A stretch of 64,000 bases of DNA from Geodermatophilus bullaregiensis (GCF_016907675.1 NZ_JAFBCJ010000001.1:3348001-3412000); one strand, 5' to 3'; counted from the first letter of the stretch, positions 8,202-16,801 are shown. Program-made: numbers and translations. The notes: generated by a model not told the origin, from the sequence alone.

Positions 8202-9056
8202 CTACAGACGGACCCAGGTCCGCCCCTCGACTGGAAGCAACCGGCCAAAGACCGAGCCGCTGAAGTGGCCGGCAGCGCCGATCATGCGTTCGTCGCCATC
8301 CAACTCGGAGACGATGGCTTCCCTCGTCCTGGCCGCGGCGGCCGGATCGACGTCGGCGATGATCGCCATGTCCATCATCGTCAATTGCAGTGGGCAATGC
8401 ACGACATCACCAAGGATGATCGCCCGCTCAGCCCCCGAAGAAACCACCACCGAGCAGTGCCCGGGTGTGTGACCGGGGCTGGCGAGTACGGTCACCCCCG
8501 GTGCAACGGCCCCCCCATCACGCATTGTCTCCAAGCGATCCCCGAGCGGTGACTGAACGGCGTCAGCATGTGGACCGAGGGCAGCCAGATCGGCGTTGGT
8601 GACGGACCGCCAGAACTCCAACTCCCCCTCGCCGGCCATGTACCGGGCGTTGGGGAAGGTCAACGCACCGTCCCGCGAGGTCCAGCCCACATGATCGAAG
8701 TGCATGTGGGTGAAGACGACGGTGTCGACATCCGCGGCCTGCACGCCGGCCCTCTCAAGGTTCTCGAGCAGCGAGCCGCCCCGGAAGAACGCCTCCAACG
8801 GAGGGAAGGGGGCGGTCATGTCACCGAACCCCAGGTCGATCACGATCTTGCGGTCGGCTACCTCGACGAGGAAGCCGCCCAGGGTCATGACGAGCTTCCC
8901 GTCCGCGTCCAGGAACTGTCGGTGCGCCTGCCATAGCGCCTCGTCCGAGGACGGGAACACCGCCGTCGCCGACCCCACGACGTCTCCATCCGGGATATAG
9001 GTGATCCGGATGTCCCCGACGTCGATGGACTCCAGCCGAGCCGGTCGTGCAGACAT
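8202..9056 (-). CDS. MBL-fold metallo-hydrolase
   Basis: A 284-residue metallo-beta-lactamase-fold hydrolase, likely binding two metals and acting on an ester or lactone. Seen: the THMHFDHVG motif (HxHxDH) near residues 115-123, the SPGHTPGHCSVV motif near 195 and the LGDVVHCP motif near 220 giving the bridging Asp, plus a final AAGHFSG His. The layout matches AHL-lactonase-like and related MBL hydrolases of about 280 residues, so quorum-quenching is possible but not shown. The ATG at 9056 has GGGAG 6 bases upstream; a longer frame to 9134 is not conserved. It is cargo of the tRNA-Arg element and has no operon partner. Confidence 0.85.
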   Translation of the reverse strand: MSARPARLESIDVGDIRITYIPDGDVVGSATAVFPSSDEALWQAHRQFLDADGKLVMTLGGFLVEVADRKIVIDLGFGDMTAPFPPLEAFFRGGSLLENLERAGVQAADVDTVVFTHMHFDHVGWTSRDGALTFPNARYMAGEGELEFWRSVTNADLAALGPHADAVQSPLGDRLETMRDGGAVAPGVTVLASPGHTPGHCSVVVSSGAERAIILGDVVHCPLQLTMMDMAIIADVDPAAAARTREAIVSELDGDERMIGAAGHFSGSVFGRLLPVEGRTWVRL

Positions 9057-9189
9057 AGGCTTCTCCCGAGGCAAGCACCGCCCTGGGCCCTCTTGAAGGA
9101 TTCCAGCGTAGGTAGGGCCTCGTCCCCACGGCAAGGTTCTGGCGTAGCACTGGTGCCCGTGACGACGAGGGAGGCCCCGACCACGGCAG

Positions 9190-10170
9190 TGTGGAGGACG
9201 CCGGACCGGGTCGACCGAAGACCGACCGGCTGGACGCCGTCTGGCTGTGCAAGGTGGCCGGCGGCAGCTGCTGCGACCGACCTTCGTGCCGCCACCGGCG
9301 ATCCGGCAGCTGCGTCATCTGACCCGCTACCGGGTTGATCTGCTGGGCGTACGCACCGCGGAGAAGCAGCGGGTGGACGAGCTGCTCAAGGACTCCCTGA
9401 TCAAGCTGTCTGTGGTGGTCAGTGACTCGTTCGGCGCTTCTGGGCGGGCGATCATGGCCGCGCTGATCGCCGCGAGCGGGCTCCCGCGGTGCTCGCCGAT
9501 CTGACGCGCGGTTCGCTGCGCTCCAAGACCGCCCGGCTGACCGAGGCGCTGACCGGCCAGTTCACCGAGCACCACGCCTTCCTGCTCGCCCAGATGCTGC
9601 ACCGCGTCGACGCGGCCACCGCCGACATCGCTACCGTGCAGGCCCGCATCGAGGCCCAGCTCGGCGAGCTCGGTCCCGCGGTCGCCAAGCTCGATGCGAT
9701 CCCCGGAGTGGGACCGGTCGCCGCGCTAATGAACCTGGCCGAGATCGGCACCGACATGAGGCGCTTCCCGACCTCTGGCCATCTGGCCTCGTGGGTCCGC
9801 TTCGCGCCGGGGGTCAGCGAGTCCGCCGGCCGGCCGGAGGGCCACGCTAGCACCGAACACGGCAAGCCCCACCTGGCCCGGATCCTGGGCGAGAGTGCGG
9901 TCAGTGCCGGGCGCACCGAGACCTTCCTCGGCGAGCGCTACCGCTGCATCGCCCGCTGCCGCGGCAAGAACCGCGCCATCGTGGCGATCGGACGATCGAT
10001 CCTCGTCATCGTCTGGGCGCTGCTCGCCGACGACGACGAACAGTTTGTCGACCTCGGCCCGGACTACTACGCCTCGCGCACCAACCCCGAACACAAGGTG
10101 CGCCACACGTCCGCGAGCTGCAGGCCCCGGTTACACGGTCACCCTCAACCCCGCGGCCCGACCGTGGACA
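9190..10170 (+). pseudogene. IS110-family transposase, frameshifted and truncated
   Basis: Fragments of one IS110-type (DEDD) transposase are spread over three frames. KTDRLDAVWLCKVAGG near 9220 is followed by RPTFVPPPAIRQLRHLTRYR near 9270 in a second frame up to about 9490. A long stretch (ADLTRGSLRSKTARLTEAL to DLGPDYYASRTNPEHK, about 9490-10100) contains the C-terminal transposase_20 helix-hairpin-helix motif LDAIPGVGPVAALMNLAEIG. The final GYTVTLNPAA lies in yet another frame at about 10130-10160. The first 100 or so residues with the catalytic acidic residues are missing. At least three frameshifts make it inactive. Its 3' end sits immediately before the relaxase-like tail, which it probably interrupted. 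Confidence 0.8.
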
Positions 10171-10176
10171 CCGGAG

Positions 10177-11103
10177 ATGGCGTGGACGGTCGAGCAGCGC
10201 TGCTTCGAGCAGCTGACCGTCCTGCAGCCCTGGTGCGACGTCCTGCGCCAGGCCGTGGCGCTGGAGACCTCCCACGCCGGCGAGTTGGCCCGGCTGGAGG
10301 ACCGGTCCCCGGACGCAGCTCACACCGCCCAGCGAGCCATGCAGCGGGTGCAGGCCGTCGACACCGTCCTCGCCGAGCAGACCGACCGCATCCGCGACGG
10401 CCTGCTCGCCGCCTGGGACGCCGAGCGCGGCACCGCCCGCGCTATAGCCCGGCTGGTGCTCGATGGGCCCGGCTGGTGGGGTCTCAAGCGCGCGCCCGTC
10501 GCCCGGGCCGGTGAGCAGCTGGCCGGTTGGGCCGATCGGTGGCGCCCGCATCTGCCCGGACTGCCCACCGACCCGGAGCAGCTCGCGCGGGTGGCCGACC
10601 GGTTCGACGACCGGCAAGCGCTGTGGCGGGCATTCCACGCCACCGCCCGCCGGGCCGCCGAACGGGAGCATCCCGAGCACGCCACACTGCACGCCGCCGC
10701 CGAGGCCGCCCGGCGGACCGGCGAGCAGGCCCGAGCCGCCCTGGCCGAGGCGCAGCGCTGCCGTGCCGAACGGCTCGACCCGCTCGGACCGCTGGCCTGG
10801 GCACCCGACCCGGCAGGGCGGCTGGCCGACGTCGAGCGATCAGTCGCCACCACCCGGCACGAGCTGGCCGCCGCCCGGACCCGCATCGCCGACCTGCAGG
10901 CGGACCCCGTGTTCGCAGGCCAGTTGCCCGACCGGCTCACCGCAGCCCGCGACGCCTGGCGCGCGCACCACGACGCCGACCGCCAGCAGCGCCGGGCCAT
11001 CGCGCCGGGGCCGACCGGCTACCCCACACCTGTCCCGTGGCCCGAGTCCGAGCGCCACGGGCCACGGTCCGCGCGCGGTGTCACCCCGAGCCTCAGGCGG
11101 TGA
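10177..11103 (+). pseudogene. Probable MobF-type relaxase C-terminal tail
   Basis: A 308-codon frame rich in Ala, Arg and long helices (for example GWADRWRPHLPGLPTDPEQL, then DDRQALWRAFHATARRAAE). It ends in a basic tail with IAPGPTGYPTPVPWP. Its composition and position just upstream of excisionase and integrase fit the C-terminal helical region of large actinobacterial MobF relaxases; the catalytic N-terminal relaxase and helicase motifs are absent. The frame is open upstream into the end of the IS110 relic, so the ATG at 10177 is only the first usable codon. The call is an inference from style and context. An alternative is another helical plasmid-type protein. Confidence 0.45.
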
Positions 11104-11425
11104 GCGGGGTCGCTCCCCGGCCTGCTGTCGAGCCGGGTGAGCGGCCACGCAGGAGAACTGAAGGACGAGTGAAGGAGCTACCGACCTCCGCCAGGTCCCT
11201 GGTGAAGTCGGTTCCCTGCCGGAGGCCACCACCCGGCGCCGGCCCCCACGGCGGGCCGTCACATCGGCGGCTCCCATCTGCCGAGCCACCGGCCACAGGG
11301 GCCGAACCGGAGGAAAACGGAAGGTCGACCGGAGAAGTTGGCCGTGGGCTGTCACCACTGGCCGCGAAACGGCGCCTTCTCCAGGTGGACAGCCGCCCAG
11401 ACCCGCCCAGCCCTCGGAGACAGCC
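11104..11425. other. Intergenic stretch before the excisionase
   Basis: This 322-bp interval has no convincing gene on either strand. It contains several short inverted repeats (for example GGCGCCGGCCCC near 11233 and CCGGAGGAAAACGG near 11308). Integrative elements often keep their regulatory region for xis-int here. A GGAGACAGCC directly before 11426 gives the ribosome binding site for the excisionase. No known promoter motif stands out. Confidence 0.45.
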
Positions 11426-11635
11426 ATGACCGACCAGACCCCCGGCCCTGATCACACCGCCGAGCTGCTCACCATCGCCGAAGCAGCCCAGCTGCTGCGC
11501 GCCCCCGTCGCCACCCTCCGGTACTGGCGCCACCTGGGCACCGGACCGCACAGCTTCCGCCTCGGCCGCCGCGTCCTCTACCGCCGCGACGACCTGCATG
11601 CCTGGATCGATGCGCGGCGACCAGGGCGCGGCTGA
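11426..11635 (+). CDS. Excisionase (MerR-like winged-helix DNA-binding protein)
   Basis: A 69-residue protein with one helix-turn-helix of the excisionase/MerR N-terminal type. TIAEAAQLLRAPVATLRYWR (about residues 17-36) provides the two helices, and HSFRLGRRVLYRRDDLHAWI provides the wing and closing helix. Proteins of this size encoded directly upstream of a tyrosine integrase act as recombination directionality factors that favour excision. The ATG has GGAGACAGCC upstream. It lies 146 bp before the integrase start and is probably co-transcribed with it. The protein itself looks intact, unlike much of the element. Confidence 0.85.
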   Translation: MTDQTPGPDHTAELLTIAEAAQLLRAPVATLRYWRHLGTGPHSFRLGRRVLYRRDDLHAWIDARRPGRG

Positions 11636-11780
11636 GCGGAATCCGGCTCCAATGGTGCAGGTCGACGTCGGTGTCGAGCCGCGGACCCTCGTGCCAGGTC
11701 CTCGACCGCGCGAGGCTGGGCGCGCCTCGACGCGGACCGAGGCGTCCTACCGGCGTGCGACCCGACCAGAGGGGTGAGCG

Positions 11781-12888
11781 ATGGCATACAAGCGCGGAGA
11801 CAAGTGGGGTCGGCTTCTACCGCGACGCCGCCGGTAGGCAGCACACGAACGGGAACTTCCGCCGCAAGCGGGACGCCGACCTGTGGGAGCAGGAGCAGAA
11901 GTCGGCGATCAGGAACGACACCTGGGTCGACCCGGGTCGGTCGAAGATGACGGTGGGGCAGTGGTCCGAGACCTGGATGGCAGGCCGAGTCCACCTCAAG
12001 CCCAAGACCCTGTCGTCCTACCGGTCACTGCTGGCCACCCGTGTGCTCCCGACCTGGAACACGGTCCCGTTGACCAAGATCAGGCATTCCGACGTCGTCG
12101 CCTGGGTGGCCGCGATGCGCGCCGAACTGTCGGCGTCCAGGACCCGGCAGGCCTATCACCTGCTGTCCTCGATGCTGGACGACGCGGTGAGGGACAACCG
12201 GCTGGCACGGAACCCGGCCACCGGTGTCGGCCTGCCCCGCCTGCCGAGGTCCGACCGCCGCTACCTCACCCACCAGCAGCTCGCCGACCTGGCCGACGGC
12301 TGCGGCCCGCACCGCCTGATGGTCCTGGTGGCCGGTTACACCGGTCTGCGTTGGGGAGAGCTGACCGGCCTGCGTGCGCGTCGCGTGGACCCGCTCAGGG
12401 GGCGCATCGACGTCGTGGAGGCGGTCACCGAGGTCGACGGCGAGATGGTGTTCGGCCCGCCGAAGACCCATCAGCACCGCTCGGTGGTGGTGCCCCGCTT
12501 CATCCGGGAGGAGCTCAGCCGCCAGCTCGTCGGAAAGGCGCCGAGCGACCTGGTGTTCGCCTCCCGGGCCGGCACGCCGCTGCGGGTCCAGAACTTCCGA
12601 CGCGACTGGTTCGACCGGGCGGCCGCCGCCGTTGGCCTCTCGGGCCTCACCCCGCACGAGCTCCGGCACACCGCCGCATCTCTCGCCATCGCCTCCGGCG
12701 CGTCGGTGAAGGGGGTGCAGTCGATGCTGGGCCACGCCTCGGCGCAGATGACGCTGGACCGCTACGGCCACCTGTTCCCCGACGAGCTGGACGCGGTCGC
12801 CGACCGCTTGGACGCCGCTCGTGCTGACCAGGTGCTGACTGAGCCCCGACCTGATGCCCTTGTGGCTCGCATCCGGCGCGCGGGCTAG
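11781..12888 (+). CDS. int: Tyrosine recombinase (integrase) with a 5' frameshift
   Basis: The site-specific integrase of the element. The main frame from about 11809 carries the N-terminal arm-type domain (FYRDAAGRQHTNGNFRRKRD), the core-binding domain (MTVGQWSETWMAGRVHLKPK), and the catalytic residues. These are R in GYTGLRWGELTGL, HxxR in LTPHELRHTAASL, H in MLGHASAQMT and the nucleophile in LDRYGHLF. The natural start is the ATG at 11781 (GAGGGGTGAGCG upstream), giving MAYKRGDKW. That frame does not connect to the main frame: a run of four G at 11806-11809 appears to hold one extra base. The open frame can instead be entered from a start at 11671, which gives an unconserved leader. The gene may be inactive, or this may be a sequencing error. 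Its 3' end lies 19 bp from the tRNA. Confidence 0.85.
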
Positions 12889-12906
12889 CCGCTGACCAGC
12901 ACTTTC

Positions 12907-12958
12907 GTGGTGCCCCCGGCAGGATTCGAACCTGCGACACACGGTTTAGGAAACCGAT
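12907..12958 (-). repeat. attR within the tRNA-Arg 3' end
   Basis: The right-hand copy of the 52-bp direct repeat, inside the intact tRNA gene. Integration at this site leaves the tRNA complete because the element supplies an identical 3' end. The two differences from the left copy lie in the anticodon arm and variable region; the anticodon is unchanged in both. Confidence 0.85.
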
Positions 12959-12983
12959 GCTCTATCCCCTGAGCTACGGGGGC
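12908..12983 (-). tRNA. tRNA-Arg (anticodon CCU), CCA encoded
   Basis: The minus strand folds as a standard cloverleaf: acceptor GCCCCCG paired with CGGGGGC, D-arm GCTC/GAGC, anticodon loop TTCCTAA giving anticodon CCU, T-arm GCAGG/CCTGC with TTCGAAT loop, discriminator A, then encoded CCA (12908-12910). It reads AGG codons. Base pair 27-43 is a T-T mismatch. Its 3' end is the integration site of the adjacent element. Confidence 0.95.
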
Positions 12984-13079
12984 TCGTCGGCCGGCGGCCG
13001 GGCGGGGAGTGCCGGTCGAGGTTAGCGAACTGGTGTCCGGAGGCTGCCCGCGGCGGTGCCGGCTGGCTACCGTCGGTCC

Positions 13080-13460
13080 ATGGTGGTCCTGCTCGCCGAG
13101 CTGGTGCTCCTGCTGCTGGTCGCCGGTCTGCTGCTCTACGGGCTGGGCGTGTGGTCGGCCGGACCGTCCGCGCCCCCCGGCGCCCGGCCGGCCCAGCCGC
13201 CGGGACGCCGGCGCGCCCAGCTGGCCGCCGCGGTCGCCGCGGCCCGCTGGGCACCGGCGCACGACGAGGTCGACGGCGAGACGCGGGTGCTGCTGCGGCG
13301 CTCCTACACCGGCCTCGACGGGCTGCCGGTCGTGCTGGAGGACCGGGTCTACACGGCCTTCGCAGCGGCCGACCCGGCCTGGGAGGTGCGCTTCACCGAG
13401 GCGATGTCCGGCGCCCGGTTCCGCTGCTCGTACCTCAACGCGGAGGAGTCCGCGGGCTGA
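13080..13460 (+). CDS. Hypothetical membrane-anchored small protein
   Basis: A 126-residue protein of unknown function. Residues 2-25 (VVLLAELVLLLLVAGLLLYG) form one transmembrane helix. A Pro/Ala/Arg-rich linker (30-50) follows, then a soluble domain of about 70 residues with RVLLRRSYTGLDGLPVVLEDRV split by acidic residues and a C-terminal RFRCSYLNAEE. There is no signal peptidase site after the helix, so it is probably anchored with the domain in the cytosol. The ATG at 13080 is 97 bp downstream of the tRNA-Arg 5' end. Its last 112 bases overlap the 3' end of the convergent hydrolase gene. I do not recognise the family. Confidence 0.6.
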   Translation: MVVLLAELVLLLLVAGLLLYGLGVWSAGPSAPPGARPAQPPGRRRAQLAAAVAAARWAPAHDEVDGETRVLLRRSYTGLDGLPVVLEDRVYTAFAAADPAWEVRFTEAMSGARFRCSYLNAEESAG

Positions 13461-14245
13461 GCGGCCTGCGCGGCGGTCTCCTCGACGAGCCGCACGATCG
13501 TCCGCGGCCGGTCGGACTGCGGCGCGTGACCGGCCCAGACCAGCGGGACGAACCGGGAGCCCGGCGTCAGCGGCAGGTAGCGCACCGTCTGTCCCGAGGC
13601 GATCCAGTCGGCCACGCCCTGGACGAGGGTGACCGGGCAGTCGATGCGGTCCAGGCCCCGCGGGACGTCGAGCAGGAGCCCCCACAGCAGCGTGCGCCAG
13701 AAGTCGCGGGAGTCGGCGAACCCCTCCCGTGCCCCGACGGCCTCCTCGGGCGAGGTGGACCACGGGCGGGCCTTGAGCGGCGCCAGCAGCGCGGCGCGGC
13801 CCAGGGCCGAGCGCGACAGCGGGCCTACGAGCGGGGCCCCGGTGCGCATGACGACCCGGGCCAGGGCCATGCCGCTGCCCTGCACGACCCGCTCCGGCGG
13901 CACGTTGAGCCCGGACGGCGCGACCGCCACCACCGAGCGCGCGCGGCCGCGGCGGGCCAGCTCCAACGCCACGCGGGCACCGAGCGAGTTGCCGAGCACG
14001 TGCACCGACCCGATGCCCTCGTCGTCCAGCGTCCGCTCGACGGCGTCGGCGGTGGCCGCGACGGTGGGCCGCTCCTCCAGGGCCGGTGACCGGCCCACCC
14101 CGGGGAGGTCGACGTCGAGCACGTCAAAACGGCCGGTCAGCAGGGGGACGACGGCGGCGAAGTCGCGGCGCGAGCTGCCCATGCCGTGCAGGAGCAGCAG
14201 GGGCTCGCCCGAGCCGGCGCGGGTCCGGGACAGCAGTTCGTTCAC
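13349..14245 (-). CDS. Alpha/beta hydrolase
   Basis: A 298-residue alpha/beta-hydrolase-fold enzyme of unknown substrate. Seen: oxyanion-hole motif LLLLHGMGSSRRDF (about 16-29), nucleophile elbow VLGNSLGARVAL (GxSxG with Ser near residue 86), a cap region 110-190, an acid near VQGVADWIA and a catalytic His in VWAGHAPQSDRP. The natural domain ends about residue 260. The last 37 residues (SSALRYEQRNRAPDI onward) read antisense through the convergent membrane-protein gene and are unlikely to be conserved, suggesting that the original stop was lost. The start ATG at 14245 has no strong Shine-Dalgarno site. Divergent from the kinase gene. Confidence 0.8.
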   Translation of the reverse strand: MNELLSRTRAGSGEPLLLLHGMGSSRRDFAAVVPLLTGRFDVLDVDLPGVGRSPALEERPTVAATADAVERTLDDEGIGSVHVLGNSLGARVALELARRGRARSVVAVAPSGLNVPPERVVQGSGMALARVVMRTGAPLVGPLSRSALGRAALLAPLKARPWSTSPEEAVGAREGFADSRDFWRTLLWGLLLDVPRGLDRIDCPVTLVQGVADWIASGQTVRYLPLTPGSRFVPLVWAGHAPQSDRPRTIVRLVEETAAQAAQPADSSALRYEQRNRAPDIASVKRTSQAGSAAAKAV

Positions 14246-14408
14246 CAGACGGGCCTACCCGGTGGTCAGCGAGCGGATCGGTGAGCCTGCTCACCCCTGC
14301 CCGTCAGGGGGCGGGCGGGCACCCCGGACCCTGACGGCGGCAGGATCGCGGCGTGGGATGCGCCGCCGCTGAGCCGGGGTCCGCGCCGGGTGCCGGACGG
14401 GGCGCGCC

Positions 14409-15074
14409 ATGACGCTCGCCGCGGACCTCGCCGCCGCCGTCGGGGCGGTGGGGCGGCGCGGCCGTGCCCTGGTCGCCGTCGACGGGCCCGACGCCGCCGG
14501 CAAGACGACGCTGGCGGACCGGGTCGCCGCCCTGGTCGACCGGCCCGTGGTGCGGGCCTCGATCGACGGCTTCCACGCTCCCCGGGCCGTCCGCCTGCGA
14601 CGCGGCGACCTGTCCCCGGAGGGCTGCTACCGCGACTCCTTCGACCTCGACGCCCTGCAGGACCGCCTGCTCGCGCCGTTCGCCCGCGGGGCGGCCGCCG
14701 TCGAGGTCGCGGTCTTCGACCACCGGACCGACCGGGCGGCCGTGGTGCGGGTGGACGACGTGCCGGCGGACGGCGTGCTGCTGGTGGACGGGGTGTTCCT
14801 GCTCCGCCCCGAGCTGCGCCGGTGGTGGACGCTCGGCGTGTACGTCCACGTGCCGGAGGAGGTGACGCTGGCGCGCGCTCTCCGGCGCGACCTGCCGGCC
14901 CCCGGCTCGGCGGAGGTGGTCGAGGAGCGGTACCGCGGCCGCTACCTCCCGGCGCAGGAGCTGTACCGGACCGAGGCGCGTCCGGTGGCGGCCGCACACG
15001 TCGTCGTCGACAACAGCGACCCCGCCGCACCGGAGGTCCTGCGGTGGTCCCGCCCGGCGGAACCGGCCCGCTGA
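14409..15074 (+). CDS. Uridine kinase-like P-loop kinase
   Basis: A 221-residue P-loop kinase of the uridine kinase/phosphoribulokinase group, expected to phosphorylate a nucleoside or similar hydroxyl. Walker A GPDAAGKTTLADRV sits near residues 27-40. The substrate-site motif ASIDGFHAPR follows near 50, and VLLVDGVFLLRPEL gives Walker B near 125. The lid-like region VARALRRDLP-style basic helix and ERYRGRYLPAQELY follow. The actinobacterial members of this size are usually annotated uridine kinase, but substrate specificity is not proven. The gene is followed after 38 bp by an SRPBCC gene on the same strand. Confidence 0.75.
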   Translation: MTLAADLAAAVGAVGRRGRALVAVDGPDAAGKTTLADRVAALVDRPVVRASIDGFHAPRAVRLRRGDLSPEGCYRDSFDLDALQDRLLAPFARGAAAVEVAVFDHRTDRAAVVRVDDVPADGVLLVDGVFLLRPELRRWWTLGVYVHVPEEVTLARALRRDLPAPGSAEVVEERYRGRYLPAQELYRTEARPVAAAHVVVDNSDPAAPEVLRWSRPAEPAR

Positions 15075-15111
15075 CCGGCGCCGGCCGGGCTCCTCGGGGC
15101 AGGATGGGCGC

Positions 15112-15567
15112 ATGGGACAGGTCGTGGCCACCGCCGAACGCGTCGTCCGAGCTCCGGCTGACCGGGTGCGCGCCGCCCTCGCCGACTACGCCGGGACCCG
15201 CTCGCGCGTGCTGCCCGAGCAGTTCAGCGACTACCGCCTCGAGGCCGGCGGCCAGGGCTCGGGCACCCGCGTGCACTGGCGCTTCGCCGCGACGTCGAAG
15301 CGGGTGCGCGAGCAGCTGATCGAGGTGAGCGAGCCCGACGGCACGCTGGTCGAGCGCGACACCCGCTCGTCGATGGTGACCACCTGGACGGTCACCCCGG
15401 CCGACGCCGGCACCAGCACCGTGCGGGTGCGCACCACCTGGGACGGCGCCGGCGGCGTCGGGGGCTTCTTCGAGCGCACCTTCGCGCCCCGGGGTCTGCG
15501 CCGCGTCCACGACGACCTGCTCGGCCGCCTGGAGCAGGAGCTGTCGGCCTCCGCCGGCGCCGCCTGA
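15112..15567 (+). CDS. SRPBCC (START-like) family protein
   Basis: A 151-residue helix-grip fold protein with a hydrophobic ligand cavity; such proteins bind lipids, polyketides or act as cyclases, with no fixed function. The order is typical: N-terminal strand ATAERVVRAPADRVRAAL, the YRLEAGGQGSGTRVHWRF strand pair, the SSMVTTWTV and VRVRTTWDGAGGVGGFFE strands, and the long C-terminal helix HDDLLGRLEQELS. No catalytic residues are evident. It is preceded by the kinase gene and followed after 40 bp by the sirtuin gene, all co-directional, so they may share a transcript, but no pathway links them. Confidence 0.7.
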   Translation: MGQVVATAERVVRAPADRVRAALADYAGTRSRVLPEQFSDYRLEAGGQGSGTRVHWRFAATSKRVREQLIEVSEPDGTLVERDTRSSMVTTWTVTPADAGTSTVRVRTTWDGAGGVGGFFERTFAPRGLRRVHDDLLGRLEQELSASAGAA

Positions 15568-15607
15568 GCCCACGGCGCGGTCCGCCGTTCGAGGGGACGA
15601 TGGTCCG

Positions 15608-16474
15608 GTGACCGCCGCTCTCCCCGCCGTCGAGCCGACCCGCACCGGGGTCGCCGGGCTCGACGACCTGGCCGGCCTGGTCGCCGACGGTGACGTCCTC
15701 GTCCTGTCCGGCGCCGGCCTGTCCACCGACTCCGGCATCCCCGACTACCGGGGCGCCACCGGCTCGCTGCGCCGGCACACCCCGATGACCTGGCAGACCT
15801 TCCGCCGCGACCCCCGCGGCCGGCACCGCTACTGGGCGCGCAGCTACGTGGGCTGGCCGCAGATGGCCGCCGCCCGGCCGAACGCCGGCCACTCCGCCGT
15901 CGCCCGGCTGCAGCGCGCCGGCCTGCTCGGCGGGGTCGTCACGCAGAACGTCGACGGCCTGCACCAGGCCGCCGGCGCCCGCGACGTCGTCGAGCTGCAC
16001 GGCGGCCTCGACCGGACCGTCTGCCTGGCCTGCGGCGACGTCGCCGGCCGCGCCGAGCTGCACCGGCGGCTGCGCGCGGCCAATCCCGGCTTCGGCCCGC
16101 ACGCCGACGAGGTGAACCCCGACGGCGACGCCGAGCTCCCCGACGACGTGCTCGACGGCTTCGTGATGGTCGACTGCACCGCCTGCGGCGCCGGCCCCCT
16201 CAAGCCCGACGTCGTCTTCTTCGGCGAGACGGTGCCCCGCGACCGGGTCGACACCTGTTTCGACATGCTCGAGCACGCCGGCAGCCTGCTCGTCCTCGGC
16301 TCCTCGCTGACCGTCATGAGCGGCTACCGGTTCGTGCTGCGCGCCGCCGAGCTCGGCGTCCCGGTGGCCCTGGTCAACCTGGGGCCCACCCGCGGCGACG
16401 CCAGGGCCGACGTCCGCGTCGACGCCCCGCTGGGCACCGTCCTGCCGGAGCTCGCCCGCCGCTGCGGCGCGTGA
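15608..16474 (+). CDS. NAD-dependent protein deacylase (Sir2 family)
   Basis: A 288-residue sirtuin, which removes acyl groups from lysines with NAD consumption. Seen: GAGLSTDSGIPDYRG near 35-49 (NAD site), TQNVDGLHQAAG near 116-127, catalytic His in VELHGGLDRTV near 137. A zinc site is formed by CLACG and, after a long insert, CTACG (the four Cys are complete). FFGETVPRD and LVLGSSLTVMSG follow. Length and the bacterial class II/III features fit. GTG start at 15608. The stop overlaps the next gene's GTG by 4 bases (GTGA), so translation of the two is coupled. Confidence 0.92.
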   Translation: MTAALPAVEPTRTGVAGLDDLAGLVADGDVLVLSGAGLSTDSGIPDYRGATGSLRRHTPMTWQTFRRDPRGRHRYWARSYVGWPQMAAARPNAGHSAVARLQRAGLLGGVVTQNVDGLHQAAGARDVVELHGGLDRTVCLACGDVAGRAELHRRLRAANPGFGPHADEVNPDGDAELPDDVLDGFVMVDCTACGAGPLKPDVVFFGETVPRDRVDTCFDMLEHAGSLLVLGSSLTVMSGYRFVLRAAELGVPVALVNLGPTRGDARADVRVDAPLGTVLPELARRCGA

Positions 16475-16770
16475 CCCGCCGCGAGGTCGGCCGCACCGAC
16501 GACGGCCGCTGGATCGTCGTCGACGGGCGGCGGTGGCGGGCGGCCGACCCGTCCCTCCCCGACGACGTCCGCGCCCGGCTGCTGTCGCACCTGGGCACGG
16601 CCCGCTCGGCCGTCCGGACGGCGACCGACCCCGTCGCCGTGCGCGCCGCCCGCGACCGGGTGCAGCTGGCCAAGACCGGCCTCGGCGAGCGCGGCCCGGC
16701 CTGGTGGGAGCAGGACGACGGCGCCCGCCGCGCCCGCTGGGAGGCGGCGCTGGAGGCGCTCGGCGGTTGA
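16471..16770 (+). CDS. Conserved hypothetical small protein coupled to the sirtuin
   Basis: A 99-residue basic, largely helical protein. The N-terminus reads GRTDDGRWIVVDGRRWRA and the remainder carries the pattern VRARLLSHLGTARSAVR followed by VRAARDRVQLAKTGLGERG and PAWWEQ. Proteins of this pattern occur widely in actinobacteria, without known function. The GTG start at 16471 overlaps the sirtuin stop, implying co-translation; a substrate or helper relation to the deacylase is possible but unsupported. The next gene begins 31 bp downstream. Confidence 0.65.
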   Translation: MTRREVGRTDDGRWIVVDGRRWRAADPSLPDDVRARLLSHLGTARSAVRTATDPVAVRAARDRVQLAKTGLGERGPAWWEQDDGARRARWEAALEALGG

Positions 16771-16801
16771 CCCGCCACCCGGGCGGGCAGGAACGGGCCC
16801 G

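Larger units (their letters stand above)
5033..12958. mobile_element. Decayed integrative element in tRNA-Arg(CCU)
   Basis: About 7.9 kb bounded by direct 52-bp repeats of the tRNA-Arg 3' end. The right end has the order relaxase-like tail, excisionase, integrase, tRNA, which is typical of actinobacterial integrative elements with the integrase next to attR. Cargo is an M28 peptidase with a coupled fragment, an MBL hydrolase, IS5-family and IS110-family relics and an octamer repeat array. Decay is evident: the integrase carries a 5' frameshift, the IS110 transposase has several frameshifts, and the relaxase lacks its catalytic N-terminal part. Replication or conjugation genes other than the relaxase tail are absent. 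Inference: an integrative mobilisable element remnant, probably no longer self-mobile. Confidence 0.8.

Noticed and set aside
9489..10514. A single intact 341-residue transposase
   Set aside because: Only about 200 residues belong to IS110. The N-terminal catalytic part is missing, and the C-terminus continues out of frame into unrelated sequence.
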